Below, piece by piece: positions 1 to 7,112 of a stretch of 14,222 nt of DNA. The stretch's first letter is position 1. Every line of letters begins with the position of its first letter. The notes below the pieces were generated by a model. That model had not been told where the DNA came from and searched no databases. It saw nothing but the letters and a program-made list of their open reading frames with translations. The DNA is taken from NCBI GenBank assembly GCA_002405995.1, contig DHMW01000002.1, forward strand, positions 1 to 14,222, read 5' to 3'. The stretch comes from Oscillospiraceae bacterium UBA4632. GTDB taxonomy: Bacteria > Bacillota > Clostridia > Oscillospirales > Oscillospiraceae. A program made the position numbers and the translations under genes.

Positions 1-518
1 ACGCACATCGCGCCGTGGCAGAAGGTCTCGATCTCCAGCTCCGGCGGGACCTTTGCGCGTATTTCGCGGATCTCCTGTAAAGATACCTCCCTTGCCAGCA
101 CCACACGCTTCGCGCCGAGATCATACCATGCGCGGGCGCACTCGTAGTTGGCGATGGACTGCTGGGTCGAGATATGGCGCTCGCACTTCGGCGCATACTT
201 CCCCGCCAGCGTGAATGCGCCGAGGTCGGCTAAAATGAGCGCATCGACGCCCGCATCATCCAGCCGCTCCAGATACTCGGGCAGCCGCGCCGCCTCATCG
301 TTGCGCGGCATCGTGTTCACCGTCACATGGACGCGCACGCCATGCGCATGCGCGAGCTGCACCGCCTTCGGAAGCTCCTCCGGCGTAAAATTGCCTGCGA
401 AGGAGCGCATGCCGAAGCTCGTGCCGGCAAGATATACCGCGTCCGCGCCGTAAAGCACCGCCATCTGAAGCTTTTCCATATCGCCCGCCGGGGCGAGGAT
501 CTCCGGTTTCTTTCTCAT
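1..518 (-). CDS. Peptidase U32 family protein, N-terminal part (TrhP/YrrO-like)
   Basis: The frame starts at the ATG at 518-516, behind the ribosome site AGAGGAAG, and runs off the left edge after about 172 codons, so only the N-terminal part is present. The protein opens with MRKKPEILAPAGDMEKLQMA and continues with GADAVYLAG, DLGAF, HISTQQS, LGAKRVVLAREVS and ETFCHGAMC. These are the conserved blocks of the U32 family, and the last is the start of its cysteine signature. Despite the name, characterised bacterial relatives of this subgroup take part in prephenate-dependent tRNA wobble-uridine hydroxylation (TrhP) rather than proteolysis. In Bacillus, yrrN/yrrO lie downstream of the mltG homologue yrrL, and the same order is seen here, which supports the TrhP-like reading. 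The O-methyltransferase gene usually found between them in Bacillus is absent: only 58 bp separate the two genes. Family assignment is firm; the exact substrate is inferred. Confidence 0.9.
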   Translation of the reverse strand, partial: MRKKPEILAPAGDMEKLQMAVLYGADAVYLAGTSFGMRSFAGNFTPEELPKAVQLAHAHGVRVHVTVNTMPRNDEAARLPEYLERLDDAGVDALILADLGAFTLAGKYAPKCERHISTQQSIANYECARAWYDLGAKRVVLAREVSLQEIREIRAKVPPELEIETFCHGAMC

Positions 519-535
519 AGGCTTCCTCTTTCAAA

Positions 536-565
536 GCGGCAGCACGGCGATTGCCGTGCTGCCGC
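536..565 (-). terminator. 13-bp perfect hairpin between mltG and the U32 gene
   Basis: The arms 536-548 and 553-565 are perfect reverse complements around a 4-base loop. Read on the minus strand, the hairpin follows the mltG stop codon and is followed by only a short T-run (TTTGA) and then the ribosome site of the U32 gene. It could be a weak intrinsic terminator or attenuator that lowers expression of the downstream gene, or an RNA-stabilising structure at the mltG 3' end. The weak T-run makes full termination uncertain. Confidence 0.5.
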
Positions 566-576
566 ACTGTGATCGT

Positions 577-1734
577 TTATCCGCCGTACTGGTCGGAGCT
601 GACAAATTTTGCGTGCTCGGCGTAGGTCTTGAAGAAATGGTGCACGCCGTCCTTGCCGAGGGCGTAGAAATAGTAATTCGTCTGCGCCGGGTCAAGCGCC
701 GCCTTGATGGAGGCAAGGCCGGGGTTGGCGATGGGCGTGGGCGGCAGCCCCTCGTAGAGCGAGAGGTTGTAGGGCGTGTTATATTCCAGATCGCTGCTCG
801 TCAGCGTTCCGGTATACTTGTCGCCGAGGCCGTAGATCAGCGAAGCGTCGATCTGCAGCTTGTGATACGTCTCGCCGACGTTGTTGAGACGGTTATAAAT
901 GACGGAGGCGATGTTCTCGCGGTCGGTGCCGTCCGTCTCCTTTTCGATGAGAGACGCGATCGTCAGGATCTCGCTGAGGGAGTACTTCGACTCCTCCACC
1001 TTCTGCATCAGCTCATCATCAAGCTTTGTGTTGAAGTTATCCAGCAGGCGCGAAAACGCGTGTGCCGGGTCCTCGTCCACAAAAAATTCGTAGGTATCGG
1101 GAAACAGATACCCCTCGAGCCTTGTGAGGTCGCCCTTTTTGTTGCTGTCGATGAAGGCATAGTCAAAGTCGGCGTTCATCGCCGCATCCGTCAGCTTCTC
1201 CTCGGTATTGACGCCGTACTTGGCGAGCAGCGCGATGATCTGGCGGACATTGTAGCCCTCAGGGATGGACACCTTGACGGTATTTGCCGTGAGCGAGGCG
1301 TTTTTGTTGCTCATGCGGTTGATGAGCGCATCGTAGTCCATGTTGCTGTTGACCTCGTAGGTGCCGACACCGATGCGGCTCTCAGCCTTGCGCACCTTGC
1401 CGAAAAGCTTGAAAAACCATTTGTACTGGATCAGGCCCTCGTCCTTGAGCTTGTCGGCGATGGTATCGAGATCATCGTCGCGCGTGATCTCGATCGTCGT
1501 CTCGACCGGCTCCTTGTTGAACGAGCACATATCGTTCGCCAGCAGCCAGCCCACGGCGGCAAGGATCGCTGAGACGACCAGCACAAAGACCAGCCACAGC
1601 AGGAAGCGGCGGCGCTGCCCCTTGCGCCTGCGGCGCCTGCGTTCGGCAGTGCTGTGGCTGCCGCGGTGGGACTCGGCCTCGCGGACGGGCTCGGCGTCCC
1701 AGCGGGCGGTATCAAAATTTTCATCGTAGCTCAT
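577..1734 (-). CDS. mltG: Endolytic murein transglycosylase MltG (YceG-like)
   Basis: This 385-residue protein has the MltG layout: a charged cytoplasmic N-terminus with an arginine cluster (about residues 31-43), one membrane segment (about 44-65), a LysM-like region, and then the YceG catalytic domain. Recognisable blocks are GYLFPDTYEF (208-217), SLIEKETDG with the predicted catalytic glutamate E264, ASVIYNRL, KLQIDASLIYGLG, and the C-terminal PPTPIANPGLASIKAALDP. The enzyme cuts nascent glycan strands at the outer face of the membrane and is thought to set glycan chain length as a terminator of elongation. The start is supported by AAAGGAG a few bases upstream of the ATG. It lies upstream of the U32 gene and probably shares its transcript. 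Length is normal for Firmicutes MltG proteins. Confidence 0.96.
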   Translation of the reverse strand: MSYDENFDTARWDAEPVREAESHRGSHSTAERRRRRRKGQRRRFLLWLVFVLVVSAILAAVGWLLANDMCSFNKEPVETTIEITRDDDLDTIADKLKDEGLIQYKWFFKLFGKVRKAESRIGVGTYEVNSNMDYDALINRMSNKNASLTANTVKVSIPEGYNVRQIIALLAKYGVNTEEKLTDAAMNADFDYAFIDSNKKGDLTRLEGYLFPDTYEFFVDEDPAHAFSRLLDNFNTKLDDELMQKVEESKYSLSEILTIASLIEKETDGTDRENIASVIYNRLNNVGETYHKLQIDASLIYGLGDKYTGTLTSSDLEYNTPYNLSLYEGLPPTPIANPGLASIKAALDPAQTNYYFYALGKDGVHHFFKTYAEHAKFVSSDQYGG

Positions 1735-1854
1735 GGAATTCTCCTTTAACGGCGCATCGCTTAAATTTTACCCACTTTTTTGCGTGGTCAGGCTCGCATC
1801 GGCGCTTCCGCGCATAGGATAAGGCAGAGCATGACAAGTGAGGTGAATCAAAAT

Positions 1855-1989
1855 ATGTGCAACAACAATAACTGCTCCTGCGTGTGGCTGATCCTGATCA
1901 TCATCCTGGTCCTGTTCGGCTGCGGCGGGTGCGGCAATGGCTGCGGCAGCAGCTGCGGGTGCAATAGCAGCAACGATTGCTGCTGCTAA
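1855..1989 (+). CDS. Small cysteine-rich single-span membrane peptide (44 aa)
   Basis: From the ATG at 1855 the peptide is 44 residues: MCNNNNCSC, then the hydrophobic run VWLILIIILVLF (10-21), then a tail of alternating Cys, Gly, Asn and Ser ending DCCC. Eleven of 44 residues are cysteine. The start is chosen because GAGGTGA (1840-1846) sits 8 bases upstream; an in-frame ATG at 1831 would give 52 residues with a weaker site. I do not recognise a characterised family. The general look (tiny, Asn/Cys/Gly-rich, one hydrophobic stretch) resembles small spore-associated peptides of Firmicutes such as the YjcZ type, and small Cys-rich hypothetical proteins in Clostridia. It is the only plus-strand gene in this part of the window and lies alone between mltG and tmk. 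Possible roles are spore coat/membrane cross-linking or metal binding; none is shown. That it is a real gene is likely from the composition and ribosome site. Confidence 0.7.
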   Translation: MCNNNNCSCVWLILIIILVLFGCGGCGNGCGSSCGCNSSNDCCC

Positions 1990-2001
1990 GGCATGAGCCT
2001 C

Positions 2002-2039
2002 CTGTGAAGATGGGGCGCGCAAGCGTCCCCTTTTCACAG
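2002..2039. terminator. Imperfect hairpin between the cysteine-rich peptide gene and tmk
   Basis: The outer arms CTGTGAA (2002-2008) and TTCACAG (2033-2039) pair. An inner GC-rich stem (2012-2018 with 2023-2030, one bulged T) closes a GCAA loop. It sits between the stops of two converging genes, the peptide gene (1989) and tmk (2058), so it could end transcription from either side. There is no T-run on either strand, so its activity as an intrinsic terminator is uncertain. Confidence 0.45.
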
Positions 2040-2057
2040 CCTTAGACGCGGACAGGC

Positions 2058-2723
2058 TCAAAAAAGTTCCCTTACGCAGCGGCAGATCTCCTCGTGGATA
2101 TCCCCGATCGTGCGCATCTCGCCGCCGAGCGAGCAGTCGATACGTTTCCAGCCGCACTCTTCAATGGTGCGCGCCGCCGCTTCGCGGCAGCGGCGAAGAT
2201 AGGTCTCGTCCCGCTCGTGGATATCGGCGGCGGTGCTTGTCGCCTGCTCACGCGCGCGCAGCATCCGTTCAGTAAGCTCGGTCGGGACGTCAAGATAAAA
2301 GACGAGCGACGGCTCGGGCAGCCCCAAAAGGCGGTACTCAAAGTCGAACAGCCACTTGAGGTAGGCCTGCCTCTCCCCCTCCGGCAGCTTGCTCGCCTGA
2401 TGCACGGCGTTTGAGGTCGTGTAGCGGTCGGCGATGAGCAGCCCGCCCGCTTCGTAATAGCTCCCCCAGTCCTGCTTGTAGGAGGCATAGCGGTCCACCG
2501 CGAAGAACGTGGATGCCGCGTAGGCGTTCACATCGCCCGGATGCGTGCCGAATGCGCCGTGCAGATACATCTCGAGCGGCGCGGCGCTCGGATTGCCATA
2601 ACGCGGGAAATCCAGCTTGCGGCAGTCGATCCCTTCGCGCCGCAGGCGCTCGAACAGCAATCTGCTCTGCGTCGCCTTGCCGGAGCCGTCCGTCCCCTCG
2701 AATACGATCAGTTTTCCGCTCAT
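2058..2723 (-). CDS. tmk: Thymidylate kinase (dTMP kinase) family protein
   Basis: The 221-residue product begins with KLIVFEGTDGSGKATQ, the P-loop of thymidylate kinases (residues 10-19). It has the DRY nucleotide-binding motif in ADRYTTSNAVHQ (D99-R100-Y101) and FYLDVPTELTERML as the expected strand and helix. dTMP kinase makes dTDP from dTMP and ATP in the cytosol for DNA synthesis. One oddity: the residue after the P-loop lysine is Ala17, where the Walker A pattern has Ser/Thr; Thr18 follows directly. From memory this GKAT form recurs in a clostridial subgroup of these kinases, so it is probably a subfamily trait rather than a defect. The start overlaps the end of the upstream glycosyltransferase gene by 4 bp (ATGA), implying translational coupling. 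A different nucleoside monophosphate substrate cannot be excluded. Confidence 0.9.
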   Translation of the reverse strand: MSGKLIVFEGTDGSGKATQSRLLFERLRREGIDCRKLDFPRYGNPSAAPLEMYLHGAFGTHPGDVNAYAASTFFAVDRYASYKQDWGSYYEAGGLLIADRYTTSNAVHQASKLPEGERQAYLKWLFDFEYRLLGLPEPSLVFYLDVPTELTERMLRAREQATSTAADIHERDETYLRRCREAAARTIEECGWKRIDCSLGGEMRTIGDIHEEICRCVRELF

Positions 2724-3436
2724 CTGCCCTTCTCCCCCGCAACATGGACAAGGAACAGCGGCAGCTTCATCATGCGTCCGATGCGGGACGGGTTCTTAAT
2801 GAGGCGGTAGAACCATTCGAGATTGTGCTTGCAGTAAAACTCCGGCGCACGCTGCGCAACGCCCGCAAAAATATCCATAGAGCCGCCAAGCCCCATCAGG
2901 AGCGAGCAGCCGGTGGCCTCGCCGTATTGCGCCATAAAAAGCTCCTGTTTCGGCGCGCCGAGACACACGAGCGCCATGTCCGCGCCGCTTGCCCTGATGG
3001 CGGCGGCGATGGGAGCGTCCTCCTTAAAATAGCCGTCGTGCGTGCCGGCGATCACAAGGCCGGGAAAGCGCTCTTTCAGGTTTTCCGCCGCCTTTTCCGC
3101 AACGCCCGGCTTCGCGCCGAGCAGATAAACGCTCTTGCCAAGCTGCGCGCAGCGCGCGATCATCCCCGTGCCGAACTCGATGCCGGGAACGCGCCCCTTG
3201 AGCGGCGTGTGCAGGAGCTTTGCGCCGTAGACCACGCCGATGCCGTCCGGCAGGACAAGATCCGCGCCGTTCACGGCGGCGTTCGCCGCGGCGTCGGCGC
3301 GGCAGGCCTCCACGATCTCGGGATTGGGCGTGACGACATAATGTGCCCCTTCGGCGCAGAGCAGTTTCTCTCCGCGCGCAAGCGCCTCCTCCATCGTCAC
3401 GTTATCGAAGCCGACGCCTAAAATGTTGACTCGCAT
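2720..3436 (-). CDS. tagA: WecG/TagA/CpsF family glycosyltransferase
   Basis: This 238-residue protein shows the full motif series of the family: VVTPNPEIV (34-42), the LPDGIGVV block with the predicted catalytic Asp64, GAPKQELF (160-167), GLGGSMDIFAG (182-192), RAPEF (196-200) and NLEWFYRL (205-212). Members transfer N-acetylmannosamine to the lipid-linked GlcNAc primer at the cytoplasmic membrane face, the second step of wall teichoic acid or related surface glycan synthesis. The C-terminal segment (about 205-238) is the part that in TagA contacts the membrane and completes the active site. No other teichoic acid genes are in this window; the partner downstream is a thymidylate kinase, overlapping by 4 bp. 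A strong promoter lies just upstream, within the end of the transporter gene. The exact sugar is inferred from the family. Confidence 0.92.
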   Translation of the reverse strand: MRVNILGVGFDNVTMEEALARGEKLLCAEGAHYVVTPNPEIVEACRADAAANAAVNGADLVLPDGIGVVYGAKLLHTPLKGRVPGIEFGTGMIARCAQLGKSVYLLGAKPGVAEKAAENLKERFPGLVIAGTHDGYFKEDAPIAAAIRASGADMALVCLGAPKQELFMAQYGEATGCSLLMGLGGSMDIFAGVAQRAPEFYCKHNLEWFYRLIKNPSRIGRMMKLPLFLVHVAGEKGR

Positions 3437-3480
3437 GGCAGTTTCATCCGTTTCTATCGCAATTTTAACTGAATCGGTTT

Positions 3481-3509
3481 ATTATATCACGCTTTTTCGC
3501 CGCTTTCAA
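3481..3509 (-). promoter_or_regulatory. Sigma-A promoter of the tagA-tmk operon
   Basis: On the minus strand TTGAAA (3509-3504) is followed by exactly 17 bases and a perfect TATAAT (3486-3481). The -35 box and most of the spacer lie inside the last codons and stop codon of the transporter gene (ending at 3487). tagA starts 45 bases downstream of the -10 box. This suggests tagA and tmk form their own transcription unit and do not depend on the transporter promoter. Confidence 0.75.
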
Positions 3510-4407
3510 CCGCTTTGCTCTTTTTCTCCGGCAGCTGCGAGAGGATCACCGCCGCAAGCATCAGCGCGCAGCCGAAATACTCGCGAAGGCTCATGCGCTC
3601 GTGCAGGAACAGCGCGCCGGAAACCACCGCAAAGAACGACTCAAGGCTCAGCAGCAGCGATACCACCGCCGGGTCGCCGTCCTTCTGCGCAAGGATCTGC
3701 AGCGTATAGCCCACGCCGCTGGAGATCACGCCCATATAAAGCAGATACGGAAGGCAGCCCCGGATCGCCTCAAGCGTAGTCTGTTCGCCGGCAATGAGCA
3801 TCCCAACGCCGGAAAGTACCGCCGTAACGATAAACTGCGCGCAGGAAAGCGCGATCCCATCCACCTTCTGCACATAGTGATCCACAGCCAGGATCTGCGC
3901 GGCAAAGGCAAAGGCGCAGAGGAATACAGAGAAATCGCCGCCGTTGAGCGAAACCGCGCTGCCGCCGTCAAAGCAGAGGAAATAAAGCCCCGCAAGCGCG
4001 ATCGCAACGCACAGCCACGTCCTCTTCCCGGCCCGCTTCCCCAGCGCAATGCTGAACACCGGCACAAGCACGATATAAAGCGCGGTGATAAAGCCGGCCT
4101 TTCCGGCGCTCGTGCTGTTCATACCAAACTGCTGCAGATTTACACCAAGCGTCAGAAGCACGCCGCAGACAAGCCCGCCGCGCAGCAGCGCGCGCTTTTC
4201 CTCCGCGCTGTATTTTCCGCGCGGGCGGACGCGCTGCATGATGCAAAGCAGCAACAGCAGCGAAAGCGCCGCCGGAACAGAGCGCAGCGCGTTAAAGCTG
4301 AAGCAGCCGAGATAATTCGTGCCGATGCTCTGGGTAACGAAAGAGCTTCCCCAGATGATCGCCGTGATCAGCGGCAGGACGACCTGCCGCACCTTTCTTT
4401 TGTTCAT
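3487..4407 (-). CDS. DMT superfamily (EamA) transporter
   Basis: The 306-residue protein is almost entirely hydrophobic with about ten membrane segments in two similar halves, the EamA/DMT design. The first half begins VVLPLITAIIWGSSFVTQ and contains FNALRSVPAALSLLLLL; the second contains the typical PYLLYMGVISSGVGYTLQ and the late block SLLLSLESFFAVVSGALFLHERMS, with a closing LMLAAVILSQL segment. Such proteins are inner-membrane exporters of amino acids, nucleobases or other small metabolites, or drug/metabolite permeases; the substrate cannot be read from sequence. The start is backed by GGGAGGCGG about 9 bases upstream. It appears to be a single-gene unit between pcrA and the tagA operon, whose promoter is embedded in its 3' end. 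Confidence 0.93.
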   Translation of the reverse strand: MNKRKVRQVVLPLITAIIWGSSFVTQSIGTNYLGCFSFNALRSVPAALSLLLLLCIMQRVRPRGKYSAEEKRALLRGGLVCGVLLTLGVNLQQFGMNSTSAGKAGFITALYIVLVPVFSIALGKRAGKRTWLCVAIALAGLYFLCFDGGSAVSLNGGDFSVFLCAFAFAAQILAVDHYVQKVDGIALSCAQFIVTAVLSGVGMLIAGEQTTLEAIRGCLPYLLYMGVISSGVGYTLQILAQKDGDPAVVSLLLSLESFFAVVSGALFLHERMSLREYFGCALMLAAVILSQLPEKKSKAVESGEKA

Positions 4408-4537
4408 GGTTTTCCGCCTCCCAAGGATATGCTACAATAGACTACAGAATAGCAAAATGCGGGACGTTTCGCAAGTGTCCGCCGGAAAATTTTTTAAGCT
4501 TCTATCCGCCGGCGCGTGCCTTCTGCCCGAAGGTCTG

Positions 4538-4575
4538 AAGGGGTCATTCTCTTTTGCAGAAGAGAATGACCCCTT
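4538..4575. terminator. 16-bp perfect hairpin downstream of pcrA
   Basis: The arms 4538-4553 and 4560-4575 are perfectly complementary around a 6-base loop (TTGCAG). The hairpin lies in the gene-free 4441-4619 spacer between the pcrA stop and the transporter start. Neither strand shows a classical T-run after the stem: the plus strand has only TTT. It may be a terminator for pcrA, a 3'-end stabiliser, or a copy of a dispersed palindromic element. Confidence 0.5.
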
Positions 4576-4585
4576 TGATCCGTCT

Positions 4586-4608
4586 CCTCCCTGCGGAATG
4601 CAGGGAGG
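4586..4608 (-). terminator. 9-bp hairpin directly after pcrA
   Basis: CCTCCCTGC (4586-4594) and GCAGGGAGG (4600-4608) pair perfectly around a 5-base loop. On the minus strand the stem starts 11 bases after the pcrA stop codon, the usual place for an intrinsic terminator, but no T-run follows. Together with the larger hairpin at 4538-4575 it probably forms the pcrA 3' end. Confidence 0.45.
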
Positions 4609-4619
4609 TAAACCGTCCG

Positions 4620-7082
4620 TTACAATTTGGTGATATGTACCCCCGCCGTTTTGAGCATCAGTTTCTTCGTGCCAACGGTGTCGAACGCCACCTCGAGCAG
4701 CGCGTCGCCGCCCATGGGCGTGATGGAGATCACCATGCCGTTTCCAAAGGTCTTGTGAGAGATCTGATCGCCCGCGGCGAGCTGCAAAAGCGGCGCTTTG
4801 GCAGGCGCCGGACGCTGAGCGCTGAGCTTCGGCGGCACTTTTTTCGCCGGATGCCCGCGCATCACGCCGTCGTACCGCGCCGCGCCCTGGCTGTGCCCGC
4901 CGTAGCCGCGCGCGGAGTAGGACGAGTCCCCGTCGAAGCCCGTATCGCCGAAGCCGAACGCGCTCCGGTTCGGCTCCTGCCTGCCGACCCAGTCGGCGTT
5001 CGCGGACGGCACCTCATCAAGGAAGCGGGAGGGCTGGCTCGCGCTCGTGCGGCCAAAGAGCATGCGCTGGCGCGTGCAGGTCATCGTCAGGCGTTCTTTC
5101 GCGCGCGTCATGGCAACGTAGCAAAGGCGGCGCTCCTCTTCAACTTCCTCGTCGTTGTAGCGCACACGCTCGCCGGGGAAAATGCCCTCCTCCATGCCGA
5201 CGACGTACACGCACGGAAACTCAAGCCCCTTGGCGCTATGCATCGTCATCATCGTCACGCAGTTGTCCGTCGCGGCGCTGTCAAGGTCGGTGTAGAGCGC
5301 GATCTCGTTGAGAAAGCCGGAAAGTGTTGCATCCTCCGGACCGTTTTCAAGGAAGGAAACGATGTTTGACTTAAGCTCCTGCACGTTTTCGAGCCGTCCG
5401 CGGCTTTCAATATCGTTCTTCTCCTCCAGCGCGCGGACATAGCTTGTCTGCTCGCAGACAAGCTCGTAAAATTCGCCGAGCTCCATCGTCCCCGCCGCCT
5501 CGCGCAGCGAGTCGATCATGCGGGCAAAGCGCTCGAGCTTACCGGCGGCATTGCCGAGCGCGGCGTACTCCCCCGCCGTGCGCAGCACCGCCATCATCGG
5601 CACGCCCTGCTCCGCCGCCAGGCTCTGCACGCGCTCCACGCTGGTCGCGCCGATGCCGCGCGGCGGGTTGTTGATGATGCGGCGCAGGCGCAGATCGTCG
5701 CTGGGGTTGTTGATCACGGCAAGATACGCCAGCATATCCTTGACCTCGGCGCGCTCGAAGAATTTCATGCCGCCGACGATCTGATACGGCACGCCGTTGC
5801 GCTTGAAGGCATATTCGAGCGCGTTCGACTGCGCGTTCATGCGATAGAGGATGGCGTTGTCCTTCCAGCTTCGCCCGCGGTTGTAGTCCATCATGATGCT
5901 GCTGACGACGAAGTTTGCCTCGTCCTGCTCGCTGAATACGGTCTTGATGAGCACCCTGTCGCCCGCGCCCGCGTCGGTCCAGAGGGTCTTGCCCTTGCGG
6001 CCGGTGTTGTTCTTGATGACCGCGTTCGCCGCGTCAAGGATGTTCTGCGTGGAGCGGTAGTTCTGCTCGAGGCGGATCGTGCGGCAGCCCTTGTATTGCT
6101 TTTCAAAGTTCAGGATGTTCGTGATGTCCGCGCCGCGGAATTTGTAAATGCTCTGGTCGTCGTCGCCGACGACGCAGATGTTGCCGTGCGCGCCCACCAG
6201 CTGCTTCATCAGCAGGTATTGCAGGCGGTTCGTGTCCTGGTACTCGTCGATGAGCACATAGCGGAACTTATCGCGGTAATAGTCGCGCACGTCGGCCTGC
6301 GATTGCAGCAGCGTCACCGCGTGGAGGATGATGTCGTCAAAGTCGAGCGCGTTTGCCTCACGCAGTTTGTTCACATACCGCGCATATATCCTTGCGATGC
6401 GCTCTTTGCGCCAGTCGCCGCTGCCGCTCCAGCGGTGCGCATAGTCCTGCGCAGACTCCATCGCGTCCTTGGCGTTCGAGATCTCCGAGAGCAGCTCGCG
6501 CGGCGGGAACGCCTTTTCCTCAAGCCCGAGCTCCTTGACAATGTCCTTGAGCACGCGCTTGGAATCGTCCGTATCGTAGATGGTGAAATCCTTTGAAAAG
6601 CCCAGGCGGTCGATATCGCGGCGCAGGATGCGCACGCAGGCAGAATGGAACGTCATCGCCCAGACGCTCTCCGCCCCGCGGATGCCGAAGGCAGACAGGC
6701 GCTCGCGCAGCTCGTTTGCAGCCTTGTTCGTAAATGTCACCGCCAGCACCGACCACGGCGCGGCAGGCTCCAGCGCGCAGAGCCGCACCATGCGGCGGCG
6801 CTCGTCCGGCGTCGGATGCTCGGGATAGCTCTCCAAAAACGCAAGATCGTCCTCCGTTGCCCACTGCGGCACATCCGCACTGTCGCTCCCCCGCCCGTAG
6901 GTCAAAAGGTTTGCGACCCTGTTAATCAGCACCGTCGTCTTGCCGCTGCCCGCTCCGGCAAGCAGCAGCAGCGCGCCCTCGGTCGTCAGCACGCCGCGGC
7001 GCTGCTCGGGGTTGAGTTTTTCAAAATCCCGCGCGATCGCCGCTTTCCGTGCGGCGGCGTAGCGGGTGTTAAAATCGTTCAT
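4620..7082 (-). CDS. pcrA: ATP-dependent DNA helicase PcrA (UvrD family)
   Basis: The 820-residue protein carries all superfamily 1A helicase motifs in order: Walker A GAGSGKTT (43-50), motif Ia AVTFTNKAA (114-122), motif II LIDEYQDT (277-284), motif III GDDDQSIYKFRGA (306-318), motif IV LEQNYRS (338-344), motif V MTMHSAKGLEF (612-622) and motif VI RRLCYVAMTRAKERL (651-665). The last 50 or so residues (GDQISHKTFGNGMV onward) match the Tudor-like C-terminal domain that binds RNA polymerase in Gram-positive PcrA. PcrA unwinds DNA 3'-5' in repair, replication-transcription conflict resolution and plasmid replication. Unlike Bacillus PcrA, an extra acidic stretch of roughly 45 residues (about 62-108) lies between motifs I and Ia. 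The start is supported by AAGGTGAGAGG upstream. It is divergent from the SOS operon at 7251 and has its own putative promoter at 7113-7141. Confidence 0.96.
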   Translation of the reverse strand: MNDFNTRYAAARKAAIARDFEKLNPEQRRGVLTTEGALLLLAGAGSGKTTVLINRVANLLTYGRGSDSADVPQWATEDDLAFLESYPEHPTPDERRRMVRLCALEPAAPWSVLAVTFTNKAANELRERLSAFGIRGAESVWAMTFHSACVRILRRDIDRLGFSKDFTIYDTDDSKRVLKDIVKELGLEEKAFPPRELLSEISNAKDAMESAQDYAHRWSGSGDWRKERIARIYARYVNKLREANALDFDDIILHAVTLLQSQADVRDYYRDKFRYVLIDEYQDTNRLQYLLMKQLVGAHGNICVVGDDDQSIYKFRGADITNILNFEKQYKGCRTIRLEQNYRSTQNILDAANAVIKNNTGRKGKTLWTDAGAGDRVLIKTVFSEQDEANFVVSSIMMDYNRGRSWKDNAILYRMNAQSNALEYAFKRNGVPYQIVGGMKFFERAEVKDMLAYLAVINNPSDDLRLRRIINNPPRGIGATSVERVQSLAAEQGVPMMAVLRTAGEYAALGNAAGKLERFARMIDSLREAAGTMELGEFYELVCEQTSYVRALEEKNDIESRGRLENVQELKSNIVSFLENGPEDATLSGFLNEIALYTDLDSAATDNCVTMMTMHSAKGLEFPCVYVVGMEEGIFPGERVRYNDEEVEEERRLCYVAMTRAKERLTMTCTRQRMLFGRTSASQPSRFLDEVPSANADWVGRQEPNRSAFGFGDTGFDGDSSYSARGYGGHSQGAARYDGVMRGHPAKKVPPKLSAQRPAPAKAPLLQLAAGDQISHKTFGNGMVISITPMGGDALLEVAFDTVGTKKLMLKTAGVHITKL

Positions 7083-7112
7083 ATGCCTCTCACCTTTTCA
7101 AAAGCTGCCATT

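Noticed and set aside
556..1572. Long plus-strand open frame antisense to mltG (338 codons)
   Set aside because: It lies wholly opposite a clear mltG gene; its protein is low in recognisable motifs and rich in Arg/Val/Ala, as expected from the complement of GC-rich coding DNA.
2513..3421. Plus-strand open frame of about 300 codons antisense to tmk and tagA
   Set aside because: Spans two real genes on the other strand, has no ribosome site or family motif, and is very Arg-rich.
4430..4438. Extended -10-like TGCTACAAT on the plus strand
   Set aside because: No plus-strand gene or RNA follows before 4620 and no -35 box is visible at the right distance.
3601..4440. Plus-strand open frame antisense to the DMT transporter
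   Set aside because: Gives an extremely Arg/Lys/Gln-rich product, the usual shadow of a hydrophobic membrane protein gene.
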